From: Caryophanales bacterium | Lineage (GTDB): Bacteria > Bacillota > Bacilli > Exiguobacteriales > Exiguobacteriaceae | Assembly (NCBI GenBank): GCA_902363455.1 | Contig: CABJAC010000001.1 | Span: 682,001 to 746,000, forward strand | Direction: 5' to 3' | DNA: 64,000 nt | Shown: positions 50,161 through 60,669 of the stretch, one piece after another | How the letters are laid out: every line of letters starts with the position of its first letter | How positions within the stretch are numbered: position 1 is the stretch's first letter | Position numbers and translations under genes: made by a program | Notes under the pieces: generated by a model | Database searches by the model: none | Told to the model about the DNA's origin: nothing | The model's input: the letters and a program-made list of their open reading frames with translations, nothing else

Positions 50161-52386
50161 ATGGAGCACCCCCATCAAGTAGTTGGTCGCGTCAAACGTG
50201 TGCTTTTTTCCTCCGAAGAAGAAGCCCATTCGATTGTTTTGATTGCCATCAAAGAAAAAAACTTTGAATTAAAAGAGACGGAACTTGTTGTCACGGGGAC
50301 CGGCGTCGGAATCGAACTCGGTGGAACGTATCAAGCGTTCGGACGATTGATTGATCATCCGCGATTCGGTAAACAATTAAAAGCGGAGTTGATCCGGCGG
50401 TCGGTGCCGATGACAAAGCACGCGGCTGTCCGTTTCCTGACGAACGGTTCGTTTACCGGCATTGGTCCGAAAACAGCGAAAAATATTGTCGATGCCCTTG
50501 GTGAAGATGCCATCGACGTCATTTTAAAAGACAGCAAGGCGCTTGATCGTGTGCCTGGACTGAAACAAAAACAAGCGGATGTCATCTTTAGTCGCCTGGC
50601 GACGTTATACGGCGTCGATCAACTGATGCTCTTTTTAGCGCCGTTTGATGTCACCCCGAAACTGGCAGCGAAAATTTATGCTGCTTACGAAGGGGATGCG
50701 ATGGCACGCATCCGTGAGAATCCCTATTCCTTAATGTACGAGGTTAGTGGAATCGGGTTTAAGACAGCCGACCAAATTGCCTCGCATCTGGGACTTGTCG
50801 GCTTGCATCCGGAACGGGTCGCAGCGTCAATCATGCATATTTTGGAGCAAGAGGCGGGCGAAGGACATGCCTTTGCGACCGTCGAATCGCTGTTGCAACG
50901 GGCACCTCGTCTGCTCGGCGAAGATCCCGGTGAGCGGCTGGAACAAGCGATCGAGCTGTTGTTGACGGAAGACAAGGTAAAACTCGAAGAAGGTTGTTTG
51001 TACTTACCAACGATTTTTTACGCCGAAGTCCGGGCAGCAAAAGAGTTGGCCCGCGTGATGGCGAATGGTGCGGAACAGGAAGTGGATGTTGCGACGATCT
51101 TATCAGCAATCGGGCAGCTCGAAGAACGATTCGGGATGGAATATGCGGTCCAACAACGAGAAGCGATCGAGCTCGCAGTCAAGGCTCCGCTGATGGTGTT
51201 GACAGGTGGTCCCGGTACCGGGAAGACGACGGTCATCAAAGGGATTTTGCATGCCCTTCAGGAAATTCACGACTGGCCGCTCGAAAAAAGTCAGGTCAAG
51301 TCAGGTGATGTCTATCCGTACGTGCTCGTCGCCCCGACCGGACGAGCGGCAAAACGCCTGTCTGAAGCGACGGATGTCCCGGCCATGACGATTCACCGGC
51401 TCCTGAAATATGACGGAACGAACTTCCAATTAAACGAAGATCAACCGATCACAGGGAAGGTGTTGATCATTGATGAATCGTCGATGATTGATATTTATCT
51501 GTTGTCGAGTTTATTGCGGGCTGTGCCGAACGGAATGAAGATTCTGTTTGTCGGGGACCGTGATCAATTACCGTCGGTCGGTCCGGGACAAGTGCTCGCT
51601 GACTTGATGGATACGGACGGAATTCCGGTCGTCCGACTCAATGTCGTCCACCGTCAAGCGGAAGATTCCTCGATTCTCCGGTTGGCACATGACTTGAAAA
51701 ACCGTGTCACCTCGGCCGATTTACTTGCTCCGTTGTCCGACCGTCGGTTCTATTCACTGGCACCGCAAGAATCCTTGCGTGGTATTGCCGCTTTTGCGGA
51801 GAAGGCACTTGCAAAAGGCTATTCGAAGTTCGACGTCCAAATTTTAGCCCCGACCTACCGTGGACAAGTGGGCATCGATGAACTGAACATCGTGCTTCAG
51901 CAGGTGTATAATCCGGAAGCGCCTAAAAAACGGGAAGTCAAACAAGGGACGCGGATTTACCGGAGCGGGGACAAGATTCTTCAGCTCGTCAACAATGCCG
52001 AAGAAAATGTCTACAACGGGGATATCGGTGAAATCGTCAATATTTTCTTTGCGAAGGAAAACGTCGATAAGGTCGATAAAATCATCGCTCGTTTCGATCA
52101 GACGGAAGTCGAATACAACCGGAGCGACTGGGATCAGTTCACACACGCCTATGCGATTACCATTCATAAAGCCCAAGGGTCAGAGTTTCCGATTGTTTTG
52201 ATGCCGGTCTTTTTCACCGGTGCCTTCAAGCATTCCCGAAATCTTATCTATACGGCGGTGACGCGGGCGAAAGCCAGTCTACTTCTTTTCGGTGATCCAC
52301 GTGCTTTTTATAAAGCCTCTCAGGAAGAAGAACCGCGCCGGCGGACACGACTCATCGAACGATTGGGCGGTATGACAAAGACTTGA
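50161..52386 (+). CDS. recD2: RecD2-type DNA helicase
   Basis: 5'-3' superfamily 1 helicase not tied to RecBC. 741 aa: N-terminal OB-like and tandem helix-hairpin-helix region (residues ~80-200; GIGPKTAKNI, GIGFKTADQI), Walker A GGPGTGKTTV near 350, motif II DESSMID near 438, and motif VI YTAVTRAKASLLLFGD at the end. Start ATG after AGGTGG. The gene precedes alaS as in Bacillus. Confidence 0.95.
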   Translation: MEHPHQVVGRVKRVLFSSEEEAHSIVLIAIKEKNFELKETELVVTGTGVGIELGGTYQAFGRLIDHPRFGKQLKAELIRRSVPMTKHAAVRFLTNGSFTGIGPKTAKNIVDALGEDAIDVILKDSKALDRVPGLKQKQADVIFSRLATLYGVDQLMLFLAPFDVTPKLAAKIYAAYEGDAMARIRENPYSLMYEVSGIGFKTADQIASHLGLVGLHPERVAASIMHILEQEAGEGHAFATVESLLQRAPRLLGEDPGERLEQAIELLLTEDKVKLEEGCLYLPTIFYAEVRAAKELARVMANGAEQEVDVATILSAIGQLEERFGMEYAVQQREAIELAVKAPLMVLTGGPGTGKTTVIKGILHALQEIHDWPLEKSQVKSGDVYPYVLVAPTGRAAKRLSEATDVPAMTIHRLLKYDGTNFQLNEDQPITGKVLIIDESSMIDIYLLSSLLRAVPNGMKILFVGDRDQLPSVGPGQVLADLMDTDGIPVVRLNVVHRQAEDSSILRLAHDLKNRVTSADLLAPLSDRRFYSLAPQESLRGIAAFAEKALAKGYSKFDVQILAPTYRGQVGIDELNIVLQQVYNPEAPKKREVKQGTRIYRSGDKILQLVNNAEENVYNGDIGEIVNIFFAKENVDKVDKIIARFDQTEVEYNRSDWDQFTHAYAITIHKAQGSEFPIVLMPVFFTGAFKHSRNLIYTAVTRAKASLLLFGDPRAFYKASQEEEPRRRTRLIERLGGMTKT

Positions 52387-52411
52387 CGCGGTGCGTAAGA
52401 TAGGTAATAAT
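52383..52411 (+). promoter_or_regulatory. Promoter of alaS
   Basis: TTGACG overlapping the recD2 stop codon, then TAATAA after 16 bp (AATAAT after 17). Confidence 0.55.
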
Positions 52412-52417
52412 CACGAT

Positions 52418-52675
52418 AGATGAATGGACGCAAAACGTTGATGGAAGTTAAGTAAGTCGAATGTTTCATGAACCAGAGAGAGGTGGGTGCGCTGGGACCA
52501 TCTCCATGAAGAGTCGACTGAAGCTCCTTCCGGAGTCGAGTGCAAACACTTGCGGGTAATCTCCGTTAACGGATTTTTCGAGGTAAAGAGAGCATGTGTC
52601 TTTACGAACGAGGGTGGTACCACGAAAGCGATGCTTTCGTCCCTTTTCAGGGATGAATGTATCGTTTTTTTGCGT
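52418..52675 (+). promoter_or_regulatory. T-box leader of alaS, Ala specifier
   Basis: tRNA-Ala sensing attenuator. AGGGTGGTACCACG lies at 52611-52624. In stem I the AGTA strand is followed by AGTCGA, which pairs with TCGACT; then GAAGCTCC places GCT (52523-52525, Ala) in the specifier loop. The terminator hairpin (CGATGCTTTCGTCCCT with AGGGATGAATGTATCG, then seven T) spans about 52629-52675. The U in TGGT fits A73 of tRNA-Ala. Confidence 0.93.
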
Positions 52676-52707
52676 TCAGGACAAATTAATCCATGGGGGT
52701 ATTTTCG

Positions 52708-55350
52708 ATGAAACCATTAAAACCGTTGACGGGTGCAGAAATCCGTCAGATGTATCTCGACTTTTTCCAATCTAAAGGACATGCAATCGAACCGAGTGCA
52801 TCGCTTGTGCCGATTGAAGATCCAACATTATTATGGATCAATTCGGGTGTTGCTACGCTAAAAAAATATTTTGATGGACGGGTTATTCCGCAAAATCCTC
52901 GGATTGTCAACGCGCAGAAATCCATCCGGACAAACGATATTGAAAATGTCGGAAAAACCGCACGTCACCATACGTTTTTTGAAATGCTCGGAAACTTCTC
53001 TGTCGGAGATTACTTCCGTGAAGACGCCATCAAATGGGGGTGGGAACTGTTGACGAGTGACGAGTGGTACGGACTCGATCCGGAACGTCTCTCGGTAACG
53101 ATTCACCCGGAAGATGATGCAGCACGTCAGATTTGGCTTGAACTCGGTGTCCCGGCTGAACGTATCATTCCACTGGAAGATAACTTCTGGGAAATCGGTG
53201 AAGGCCCATCTGGTCCAAACACAGAGATTTTCTTCGACCGCGGACCGGCATTCGGAGACGATCCAAATGATTCTGAACTATATCCAGGCGGTGAAAACGA
53301 ACGGTATCTCGAAATTTGGAACATCGTGTTCAGTCAATATAACCATGATGGACACGGCAACTACACAGAATTACCACGTAAAAACATTGATACAGGAATG
53401 GGTCTTGAGCGGATGGCAAGTGTTATGCAAGATGTGCCGACGAACTTTGATACGGATTTGTTCATGCCGATCATTCACAAGACGGAAGAAATCAGCGGCA
53501 AACTTTACCGCGACGACGCAAAACTCGATGTCGCATTCAAAGTCATTGCTGACCACATTCGGACCGTTGCCTTTGCAATCGGAGACGGTGCGTTGCCTTC
53601 AAACGAAGGACGTGGCTATGTCTTACGTCGATTGCTCCGTCGTGCCGTGCGTTACGCAAAAATGCTGGGCATCGAACGTCCATTCATGTATGAACTCGTT
53701 GATACAGTCGGCAGCGTCATGGTCGATTTCTATCCACAAGTCCCGGAAAAGGCTGATTTCATCAAACGTGTCATTAAAAACGAAGAGGAACGGTTCCACG
53801 AAACGTTACATGACGGCTTGGCAATCTTGAATACAGTCGCGCAAACAGCTAAAAACAACGGGGAACAGATTATCAGTGGAGAAGATGCGTTCCGTCTGTA
53901 TGACACATACGGTTTCCCGCTTGAATTGACAGTCGAATATGCAGAAGATCATCAGATGTCCGTCGACGAAGAAGGATTTAAACGGGCGATGGATGAGCAA
54001 CGTAAACGTGCCCGTGCTGCCCGCGAAGACGGCGGTTCAATGCAGCAACAATCGGAAGTTTTGGCGACGTTGACCGTTCCAAGTCAATTCGTCGGTTATA
54101 CGGAACTTGAGACGGATGCAAAAATCATTGCTTTGTTGCATGATGGAGAACGAGTGACAGAAGTTGCTGCTGGGGAAGAAGCACAGTTGTTGCTCGACAT
54201 CACACCGTTTTATGCGGAAAGTGGTGGCGAAGTCGCTGACTCAGGAACAATTACAGGACCGGATTTCGTCCTCGATGTCAAAGATGTACAAAAAGCACCG
54301 AATGGTCAAAATCTGCATACCGTCATCGTTCGGACGGGCATTGCCTTGGCAGATGCGACAGTTCGTGCGACGGTCGAAGCGTCGTCCCGTCAGGCAATCA
54401 CAAAAAATCATACCGCAACACATTTGTTGCATAAAGCACTGAAAGATACACTCGGCACACATGTCAACCAAGCAGGTTCACTTGTATCGGCAGATCGTCT
54501 CCGTTTTGACTTCTCGCATTTTGGGGCAGTAACGGCAGAAGAATTGACAACAATCGAACAAGATGTCAACCAAGCAATTTGGGCATCACTTGCAGTCGAG
54601 ATTGAAGAGATGAACATTGCCGATGCGAAAGCAAAAGGCGCAATGGCACTGTTTGGTGAAAAATATGGCGAGACGGTTCGTGTCGTTTCAGCAGGCACAT
54701 ATTCCATCGAATTATGTGGCGGAATTCATGTTCAAAACACGGCAGAAATTGGTCTGTTCAAGATTGTTTCAGAATCAGGAATCGGAGCTGGAACACGACG
54801 GATCGAAGCAGTAACAGGTGCTGGAGCATATCATGTGATGAACGGTCACTTACAGACACTTGAACAGGCAGCACGTGTACTGAAAACAAAAACGACGGAA
54901 GTGCCGGGACGGATCGAAGCGCTTCAAGCTCAGCTTCGGGAAACGGAGCGTGCACATGAATCGTTACAAGCAAAACTTGCGAATATTGAAGCGGCGTCGC
55001 TAAAAGATGATGTCGAGCATATCAACGGAGTCCAAGTTCTCTCGAAACAAGTGGATGTTTCGGATATGGATGCACTCCGCGGTATGATGGATGAGTTGAA
55101 ATCAAGTCTCGGTTCAGCAATCATCGTTCTTGGTAGTGCACAAGGCGATAAAGTCAACCTCGTTGCAAGTGTCTCGAAAGACTTAATCGATCAAGGATAC
55201 CATGCCGGTAAATTGATCAAAGAAGTGGCAACACGCTGCGGCGGCGGCGGCGGCGGTCGTCCGGATATGGCGCAGGCTGGCGGAAAAGATGCTGCGAAAT
55301 TAAACGAAGCACTTGCGTTTACTTCACATTACGTGCAATCACTGGCATAA
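52708..55350 (+). CDS. alaS: Alanyl-tRNA synthetase
   Basis: Class II synthetase with editing, 880 aa. Catalytic domain with [18 protein letters not shown] (nt 52964-53017), editing domain with [11 protein letters not shown] and the ELCGGIH motif holding zinc ligands, and a C-Ala domain ending with a Gly-rich loop ([18 protein letters not shown]). Start ATG 52708 follows GGGGGT; an in-frame ATG at 52693 lies before it. Confidence 0.97.
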   Translation: MKPLKPLTGAEIRQMYLDFFQSKGHAIEPSASLVPIEDPTLLWINSGVATLKKYFDGRVIPQNPRIVNAQKSIRTNDIENVGKTARHHTFFEMLGNFSVGDYFREDAIKWGWELLTSDEWYGLDPERLSVTIHPEDDAARQIWLELGVPAERIIPLEDNFWEIGEGPSGPNTEIFFDRGPAFGDDPNDSELYPGGENERYLEIWNIVFSQYNHDGHGNYTELPRKNIDTGMGLERMASVMQDVPTNFDTDLFMPIIHKTEEISGKLYRDDAKLDVAFKVIADHIRTVAFAIGDGALPSNEGRGYVLRRLLRRAVRYAKMLGIERPFMYELVDTVGSVMVDFYPQVPEKADFIKRVIKNEEERFHETLHDGLAILNTVAQTAKNNGEQIISGEDAFRLYDTYGFPLELTVEYAEDHQMSVDEEGFKRAMDEQRKRARAAREDGGSMQQQSEVLATLTVPSQFVGYTELETDAKIIALLHDGERVTEVAAGEEAQLLLDITPFYAESGGEVADSGTITGPDFVLDVKDVQKAPNGQNLHTVIVRTGIALADATVRATVEASSRQAITKNHTATHLLHKALKDTLGTHVNQAGSLVSADRLRFDFSHFGAVTAEELTTIEQDVNQAIWASLAVEIEEMNIADAKAKGAMALFGEKYGETVRVVSAGTYSIELCGGIHVQNTAEIGLFKIVSESGIGAGTRRIEAVTGAGAYHVMNGHLQTLEQAARVLKTKTTEVPGRIEALQAQLRETERAHESLQAKLANIEAASLKDDVEHINGVQVLSKQVDVSDMDALRGMMDELKSSLGSAIIVLGSAQGDKVNLVASVSKDLIDQGYHAGKLIKEVATRCGGGGGGRPDMAQAGGKDAAKLNEALAFTSHYVQSLA

Positions 55351-55384
55351 TAGAGAAGTAGTGTAAATGAAAGAGGTGATTAAC

Positions 55385-55654
55385 GTGAGTCAGATGGATC
55401 AAACGATGAAATTTAATTTTCCAGAAGACGATAGCCAAGCAGCAACACGTGAAGTGTTGTTAACGGTTTATCATGCTTTAGAAGAAAAAGGCTATCATCC
55501 GATCAACCAGATTGTCGGATATTTACTTTCCGGTGACCCTGCTTACATTCCTCGTCATAACGATGCACGTAATATGATCCGAAAGATTGAACGTGATGAA
55601 CTGTTAGAAGAACTCGTGAAATCTTATCTATCGGAGAGTGGAGACAAAAAATGA
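55385..55654 (+). CDS. IreB-family regulatory phosphoprotein (UPF0297)
   Basis: 89 aa, with [31 protein letters not shown] and the [14 protein letters not shown] segment, all typical of the IreB/YrzL family. In Enterococcus IreB is a substrate of the PASTA kinase IreK and affects cephalosporin tolerance. Start GTG 55385 follows AAGAGGTGAT. It is ATGA-coupled to ruvX, as in most Firmicutes. Confidence 0.9.
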   Translation: MSQMDQTMKFNFPEDDSQAATREVLLTVYHALEEKGYHPINQIVGYLLSGDPAYIPRHNDARNMIRKIERDELLEELVKSYLSESGDKK

Positions 55655-56073
55655 AGCGTGCCATCGGACTTGATGTCGGTTCGAAGACGATTGGAGTGGC
55701 GGTGAGTGATTTGATGGGTTGGACGGCACAAGGCGTTGAGACCATCAAATGGACAGAACCTGAATATCCGGTCGCCTTCAAGCGACTCGAGGCAATTATT
55801 AAGGAATACGGTGTCGAAATCATCGTCATCGGACATCCGAAAAACATGAATGGATCGATTGGTCCGCGGGCCGAGGCGAGTGAAGCCTTTGCACGGGAAA
55901 TCGAGACACAGACAGGCCTTTCGACTGTTCTGGTCGATGAAAGATTGACGACGATGCAGGCAGAACGTATGCTGATTGATGCCGACGTCAGTCGAAAAAA
56001 ACGAAAACAAGTCATCGATAAGATGGCAGCAGTCATGATCCTACAATCGTATTTGGATCGGGCAAACCGATAA
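55651..56073 (+). CDS. ruvX: Putative Holliday-junction resolvase / pre-16S rRNA nuclease RuvX (YqgF)
   Basis: RNase H-like nuclease fold, 140 aa. First catalytic Asp in [15 protein letters not shown], Glu region in [13 protein letters not shown] and [14 protein letters not shown], last Asp in [13 protein letters not shown]. The family is linked both to Holliday junctions and to 16S rRNA 5' maturation. Coupled to ireB and 12 nt before the DUF1292 genes. Confidence 0.93.
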   Translation: MKRAIGLDVGSKTIGVAVSDLMGWTAQGVETIKWTEPEYPVAFKRLEAIIKEYGVEIIVIGHPKNMNGSIGPRAEASEAFAREIETQTGLSTVLVDERLTTMQAERMLIDADVSRKKRKQVIDKMAAVMILQSYLDRANR

Positions 56074-56085
56074 GGAGGAAATGAG

Positions 56086-56373
56086 ATGTCGGAAGAAAAA
56101 CGGCAGTATCTCTTTCCTGATGAAGACGGTGGCGAACATCTTTTCGAAGAGTGGTACCGTTATGTCAGTGAGCGAACCGGTAAGACCTATCTATTTCTCG
56201 AAATGATTGGTCATCCGGAAGAGGGCGCAGATGATTTAATCATTTGCGAAATCGATGAGTTTGGCGAAGGCGAAGATGATTTTGAATTAAGCCTGATTGA
56301 TGAAAACGATGAGCAGACTTGGGATGAACTCGAGGTTGCCTTAAAGGAGCGGATGAATGATGCAACAGAATGA
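56086..56373 (+). CDS. DUF1292 protein, first copy
   Basis: 95 aa, very acidic. Members of the family (yrzB in B. subtilis) follow ruvX in most Firmicutes. KTYLFLEMIG and the DDFELSLIDENDEQTWDELE tail mark the fold. Function unknown. It overlaps the second copy by 17 nt. Confidence 0.88.
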   Translation: MSEEKRQYLFPDEDGGEHLFEEWYRYVSERTGKTYLFLEMIGHPEEGADDLIICEIDEFGEGEDDFELSLIDENDEQTWDELEVALKERMNDATE

Positions 56374-56653
56374 ACCTACACACTACGTAATTCCCGATGG
56401 AGAAGGTAACGAATTTAAATTTGCCGAGCGCTTACGGTATGAAAGCCCGCGCTCAAACAAAACATATATCTTCCTCGAGCCAGTCGGCGCGGACTATGAT
56501 GAAGCAGACGAAGTTGATATCTTTGTTTATGAGTTAGAAGAATACGGAGACGGAGATGACGATTTCAACCTCGTTCCGATTGCAGAAGATGATGCAGAGA
56601 CATGGGATGAAATTGAAGAAGTCTTCAATACATTAGAAGACGAGCTTGACTAA
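56357..56653 (+). CDS. DUF1292 protein, second copy
   Basis: 98 aa, paralogous to the preceding gene: NKTYIFLEPVG, YELEEYGDGDDDFNLVPI and DAETWDEIEEVF match it at the same positions, but the sequences have diverged widely. It starts inside the first copy behind AAGGAGCGG, so the two are translated together. Function unknown. Confidence 0.87.
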   Translation: MMQQNEPTHYVIPDGEGNEFKFAERLRYESPRSNKTYIFLEPVGADYDEADEVDIFVYELEEYGDGDDDFNLVPIAEDDAETWDEIEEVFNTLEDELD

Positions 56654-56667
56654 ACCGACTCGTGTAT

Positions 56668-56714
56668 AAGGTGGTGTCGTCAGAGCAGTGGCTCTTTCGA
56701 TATCACCTTGTTTT
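56668..56714 (+). terminator. Hairpin after the DUF1292 pair
   Basis: AAGGTGGTGTCG pairs with CGATATCACCTT around a loop that itself can pair (AGAGC-AGTG-GCTCT), followed by GTTTT. Confidence 0.75.
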
Positions 56715-56734
56715 AAGAGAAGAAGGAGGAACCG

Positions 56735-57883
56735 ATGGAAAACGAATGGAAGAAAAATGCTGAAATTGAACAGAAGCGCCGCCGGACATCGCGCCGGATT
56801 ACGCTGATCATCCTTTCAGTGTTATTCACGATTTTCTTGGTAGCAGGAGCAGCCATCTATATCTTTTTAAAGAGTTCACTTGAGCCAGTTAATGAAGAAG
56901 CGACGAAGTCCGTTAAAGTCGAAATTCCGCTTGGTGCTGGAACGAGTACGATTTCAAGTCTTCTTAAAGAGAAAGACTTGATTGCGAATGAGACAATTTT
57001 CCGTTATTACGTCCGCTATAAAAATGAATCGTCATTTCAGGCGGGAACGTATACGTTGACACAAGCGATGACGCCGGATGAAATCATCAATGAATTGAAA
57101 ACCGGTACAATTATGAAGGCGGCAGACGTTAAAGTCACGATTCCCGAAGGAATTACGATGGATCGTCAAATTGCAATCATCGCTAAAGCAACGGGCTTTA
57201 AAGCCGACTCCATTCGAAAATCGCTGACGGATGAAGCGTACATTAAGACGCTGATTGAAAAGTATCCGATGTTAACGGATGAAGTGACAAAACAAGGTGT
57301 CCTTTATTCTCTCGAAGGATACTTCTTCCCGGCGACGTACGAATTCGATAAGGGGAAAAGTATCAATCAAATAGCGGAAACGATGTTAGATGAGATGGAA
57401 AAGATTTATGATGTGAATGCTGATGCCATTAAGAAATCAGGCATGACCTTCCACGAAGTGTTGAGCCTTGGATCAATGGTCGAGCGGGAAGCCGCGACAC
57501 CGGACGATCGTCGTGAAATTGCCGGCGTTTTTACGAATCGTCTGAATGACGGCATGAAACTCCAATCGGATCCGACGGTTTGGTACGGTACAGGGGAAAA
57601 CACTGCACTGACGACATTAAAAGATCTTGAGAACAATTCGAAATACAATACGTATAAATACGAGGGTATTCCGATTGGTCCGATTTCCACCGTCAGTAAA
57701 GATTCAATCCTGGCTGTGCTTAATCCGAACAAGACCAAATACGTGTACTTCTTTGCTCGACCACCAAGTGATAAAAATCCACGCGGGCAAATTTTATATG
57801 AGGAAACGTATGAAGAACATCAACAAAATGTTGTGAAGTATAAACCGGAATGGGTCGAATACGAAGCAAGTAAAGAGCAATGA
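56735..57883 (+). CDS. mltG: Endolytic murein transglycosylase MltG (YceG family)
   Basis: Cuts nascent glycan strands and sets their length. 382 aa: basic cytoplasmic N-terminus, one helix (~residues 20-45), a LysM-like module and the catalytic YceG domain with LEGYFFPATYEF, SMVEREAATPDDRREIAGVFTNRL (catalytic Glu in VERE) and LQSDPTVWYGTG. RBS AGAAGGAGGA. Order mltG-trmR as in Bacillus. Confidence 0.94.
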   Translation: MENEWKKNAEIEQKRRRTSRRITLIILSVLFTIFLVAGAAIYIFLKSSLEPVNEEATKSVKVEIPLGAGTSTISSLLKEKDLIANETIFRYYVRYKNESSFQAGTYTLTQAMTPDEIINELKTGTIMKAADVKVTIPEGITMDRQIAIIAKATGFKADSIRKSLTDEAYIKTLIEKYPMLTDEVTKQGVLYSLEGYFFPATYEFDKGKSINQIAETMLDEMEKIYDVNADAIKKSGMTFHEVLSLGSMVEREAATPDDRREIAGVFTNRLNDGMKLQSDPTVWYGTGENTALTTLKDLENNSKYNTYKYEGIPIGPISTVSKDSILAVLNPNKTKYVYFFARPPSDKNPRGQILYEETYEEHQQNVVKYKPEWVEYEASKEQ

Positions 57884-57956
57884 ACAAGGGGGTTGATCGG
57901 AAACGGTACGTTCGTTTCCGGTCAACCTGTTTATGCGCAGAAGGAGTGAATTCCGA

Positions 57957-58598
57957 ATGAACGATTTTACCGCATATGTCGAAGGGATGATTCGACCACG
58001 GGATCCTTTATTGCAAGAAATGGAAGCATATGCAAAAGAACACCATATTCCAATCATCGAATTGACGGGATCAGAAGTACTGTTGTCGTTATTGACGTTA
58101 CAACAACCGAAACGGATTCTCGAACTCGGTACCGCGATTGGCTATAGTGCGATTCGGATGGCACGTGCTCTGCCGGATGCCCGGATCACGACCGTCGAAC
58201 GAAATGCGAAGCGATATGCCGAGGCTAAGATGTTCATTGAACAGTCAGATGTTGCAGACCGGATTGACATCGTTTTTGCCGATGCAGTAGAATTAGCCGA
58301 AACCTTAGATCAGCAGTTTGATGCCGTTTTTATTGATGCGGCCAAAGGACAGTATAAAAAATTCTTTAACGGTTATGGGCGATTGGTGCCAATAGGCGGC
58401 GTTTTATACACGGATAATCTATTTTTGCACGGAGATGTTCTTGAGGAAGATCCTAAAACGTTCGACCGGAGAAGACGCCGGCTTGTTCGGCTGGTCAAGG
58501 AATTCACGGTATGGATGATGGAGCAAGACCAATATGATACGACGATTTTCCCACTTGGAGACGGTGTGTCCGTCAGTCGGAAGGTGAAGTCGGAATGA
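57957..58598 (+). CDS. trmR: tRNA 5-hydroxyuridine methyltransferase TrmR-like
   Basis: SAM-dependent O-methyltransferase, 213 aa, of the caffeoyl-CoA-methyltransferase fold. Motif [13 protein letters not shown] near residue 58, the acidic [10 protein letters not shown] strand and the metal-binding [13 protein letters not shown] are present. The B. subtilis gene at this spot (yrrM) makes mo5U-34 in tRNA. The start is ATG 57957 behind AAGGAGTGA. In B. subtilis trhP1/trhP2 lie between this gene and udk; here udk follows at once. Confidence 0.88.
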   Translation: MNDFTAYVEGMIRPRDPLLQEMEAYAKEHHIPIIELTGSEVLLSLLTLQQPKRILELGTAIGYSAIRMARALPDARITTVERNAKRYAEAKMFIEQSDVADRIDIVFADAVELAETLDQQFDAVFIDAAKGQYKKFFNGYGRLVPIGGVLYTDNLFLHGDVLEEDPKTFDRRRRRLVRLVKEFTVWMMEQDQYDTTIFPLGDGVSVSRKVKSE

Positions 58599-58618
58599 AT
58601 GATGGAGGTACGAATTCA

Positions 58619-59266
58619 ATGCAAAAACCGGTTGTAATTGGTGTGGCTGGAGGAACAGGTTCAGGAAAGACGACGGTCGCACGGTCACTTGTCGACGCAT
58701 TCCCAAGTGAATCCATCGTCATGATCGAGCAGGATGCTTACTATAAGGATCAAAGTGAATTATCAATGGAAGAACGTTATCAAACCAACTATGATCACCC
58801 GTTTGCTTTTGATAACGACTTATTGATTGAGCATATCAAAGCCTTGCGAGAAAATCAGGCAGTTGAAAAACCGGTCTATGATTACGTTGCTCATACACGG
58901 GCGACGGAAACGATTCCGTTGGATCCCCGTGATGTCATCATCGTCGAAGGAATTTTGGCGCTTGAAGACGAACGATTACGGGAACTGATGGATATTAAAG
59001 TATTCGTTGATACCGATGCAGATGTTCGAATTCTGCGCCGGATGCAGCGCGACATGAATGAACGGGGACGGTCGATTGATTCCGTTGTCGAACAGTATAC
59101 GAAAGTCGTCCGTCCGATGCATCTCCAGTTTTGTGAACCGACAAAACGGTACGCTGATATCATTGTGCCTGAAGGTGGAGAAAACCATGTGGCCATCGAT
59201 CTACTCGTCACAAAGATTCGTGCGATTCTCGATTACCGGTCTGCGCTTGATCAAAGAGGATATTGA
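58619..59266 (+). CDS. udk: Uridine kinase
   Basis: Phosphorylates uridine and cytidine in salvage. 215 aa. Walker [15 protein letters not shown] near residue 8, [10 protein letters not shown] near 64 and the lid region [13 protein letters not shown] are intact. Start ATG 58619, 9 nt after GGAGGT; a frame-open ATG at 58595 lies before that site and overlaps trmR. Confidence 0.95.
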   Translation: MQKPVVIGVAGGTGSGKTTVARSLVDAFPSESIVMIEQDAYYKDQSELSMEERYQTNYDHPFAFDNDLLIEHIKALRENQAVEKPVYDYVAHTRATETIPLDPRDVIIVEGILALEDERLRELMDIKVFVDTDADVRILRRMQRDMNERGRSIDSVVEQYTKVVRPMHLQFCEPTKRYADIIVPEGGENHVAIDLLVTKIRAILDYRSALDQRGY

Positions 59267-59290
59267 TTCCAAAAAAGATGTGAATATACT
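59263..59290 (+). promoter_or_regulatory. Promoter of greA
   Basis: TTGATT, 16 bp, TATACT, starting in the last codons of udk. Confidence 0.5.
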
Positions 59291-59322
59291 ATACTAGTGG
59301 AATAAAAAGGAGCGTGACAAAA

Positions 59323-59796
59323 ATGGCAGAAAAACAGTATTACATGACGCTTGAAGGTAAGGCGAATGTTGAGAACGAATTAAACGAACTGAAGTCAGTC
59401 CGCCGTAAAGAAGTTGTCGAAAATATTAAGATTGCCCGTTCGTTTGGTGACTTATCGGAAAACGCGGAATATGATTCGGCGAAAGAAGAGCAAGCGATGG
59501 TCGAGGGACGGATTGCTCAACTCGAGGAGATGTTACGTAACGTCGCCATCATCTCGGAAGACGAAAAAGACATTTCAGTGGTTGGGATCGGGACGACAGT
59601 CACTTTCTTGATTCTCGAAGACAACGAAGAAGAAACGTATACGATTGTCGGTAGTGCCGAAGCGGATCCGTTTACAGGAAAAATTTCAAACGAATCACCA
59701 ATCGCGAAAAGTTTGTTCGGTCACAGTGTCGGAGAGCAAGTTTCCGTTCAAGCGCCAGGCGGAGATTTCGCCGTTAAAATTACATCGATCAAGTAA
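59323..59796 (+). CDS. greA: Transcript cleavage factor GreA
   Basis: Enters the RNA polymerase secondary channel and rescues backtracked complexes. 157 aa. The coiled-coil tip has the two acidic residues in [16 protein letters not shown] (residue ~41), and the C-terminal domain has [20 protein letters not shown]. Start ATG 59323 follows AAAAAGGAG; the GTG at 59314 is inside the spacer. Confidence 0.96.
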   Translation: MAEKQYYMTLEGKANVENELNELKSVRRKEVVENIKIARSFGDLSENAEYDSAKEEQAMVEGRIAQLEEMLRNVAIISEDEKDISVVGIGTTVTFLILEDNEEETYTIVGSAEADPFTGKISNESPIAKSLFGHSVGEQVSVQAPGGDFAVKITSIK

Positions 59797-59853
59797 ATAA
59801 GAACTGACAGCAGCCGGAGCAATCCGGTTTTCTGTTTGAATGGGGGAAACAGG

Positions 59854-60558
59854 ATGCCAATCGCAATTATCGGAGCGATGGAAGAAGAAGTCAACTTGCT
59901 TCGGAATGAATTATCAGAACGGAAAGATACGGTTATTGCCAACTATCATTTTTATGAAGGTTTGCTCAACAGCGTGCCCGTCGTCATCTTGAAATCAGGG
60001 ATCGGAAAAGTCAATGCAGCCATCGGAACGACACTATTGCTGGATCACTTTAAGCCGAGTGCCGTCATCAATACGGGATCAGCCGGTGGATTCAAGGCGG
60101 GTTTAAAAGTCGGTGACGTCGTCGTCTCGACGGAAGTCCGTCATCATGATGTCGACGTGACGGCATTTGGTTATGAGTATGGTCAAGTCCCAGGAATGCC
60201 GGCTGCGTATACAGCAGATCCGAAATTGGTTGCAACAGCGGAAGCTGTCATTGAACGTATGGACGCGATTCGGGTCGTTCATGGTTTAATTGTGACAGGA
60301 GATTCCTTCATCCATGATACGGAACGTTCGAACATCATTAAGACGAACTTCCCGGATGTTGCGGCAGTTGAAATGGAAGCAGCGCCGATTGCTCAAGTCT
60401 GCCACCAATTTGATGTCCCGTTCGTTGTAACGCGTTCGATTTCGGACAGTGCTGACGAGGAAGCCTCTTTATCATTTGATGAATTTCTGGAGATTGCATC
60501 TATCAATTCTGCAAAAATGGTCATGGAAGTCGTCCGAACTTTGGCAGAATCTGAATAA
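59854..60558 (+). CDS. mtnN: 5'-methylthioadenosine/S-adenosylhomocysteine nucleosidase
   Basis: Cleaves MTA and SAH to adenine and the thio-ribose, recycling SAM by-products. 234 aa. [10 protein letters not shown] at the N-terminus, [20 protein letters not shown] and [11 protein letters not shown] (catalytic Asp) are intact. Start ATG 59854 follows GGGGGAA. B. subtilis has mccAB next to mtnN; none is seen here. Confidence 0.95.
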   Translation: MPIAIIGAMEEEVNLLRNELSERKDTVIANYHFYEGLLNSVPVVILKSGIGKVNAAIGTTLLLDHFKPSAVINTGSAGGFKAGLKVGDVVVSTEVRHHDVDVTAFGYEYGQVPGMPAAYTADPKLVATAEAVIERMDAIRVVHGLIVTGDSFIHDTERSNIIKTNFPDVAAVEMEAAPIAQVCHQFDVPFVVTRSISDSADEEASLSFDEFLEIASINSAKMVMEVVRTLAESE

Positions 60559-60571
60559 GTCACACACGGAA

Positions 60572-60606
60572 AAGAAGGTACCTCATCCGAGGCGCCTTCT
60601 TTTCTC
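60572..60606 (+). terminator. Terminator after mtnN
   Basis: AAAAGAAGGTACCTC and GAGGCGCCTTCTTTT pair, followed by CTCTTT. Confidence 0.85.
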
Positions 60607-60607
60607 T

Positions 60608-60636
60608 TTGACAAAAAGTATTTAACGCTTTATATT
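60608..60636 (+). promoter_or_regulatory. Promoter of fabH-fabF
   Basis: TTGACA, 17 bp, TATATT. The -10 box overlaps the FapR-type palindrome by three bases. Confidence 0.85.
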
Positions 60637-60652
60637 AGTACCAGATACTAAT
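60634..60652. promoter_or_regulatory. FapR-type operator
   Basis: ATTAGTA-CCAGA-TACTAAT, a perfect 7-bp palindrome closely matching the known Bacillus FapR site around the TTAGTACC...TACTAA core. It covers the end of the -10 and the start site, a position for repression released by malonyl-CoA. The fapR gene is not in the window. Confidence 0.88.
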
Positions 60653-60669
60653 TTTAAAGGAGCAATCAT

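Noticed and set aside
55238..55260. GGC repeat that looked like a microsatellite
   Set aside because: It encodes the glycine-rich loop of the alanyl-tRNA synthetase C-terminal domain, normal for the family.
55503..56036. A 177-codon open frame antisense to ireB and ruvX
   Set aside because: It covers two well-recognised coupled genes, and the Ser/Ile-rich translation shows no family pattern.
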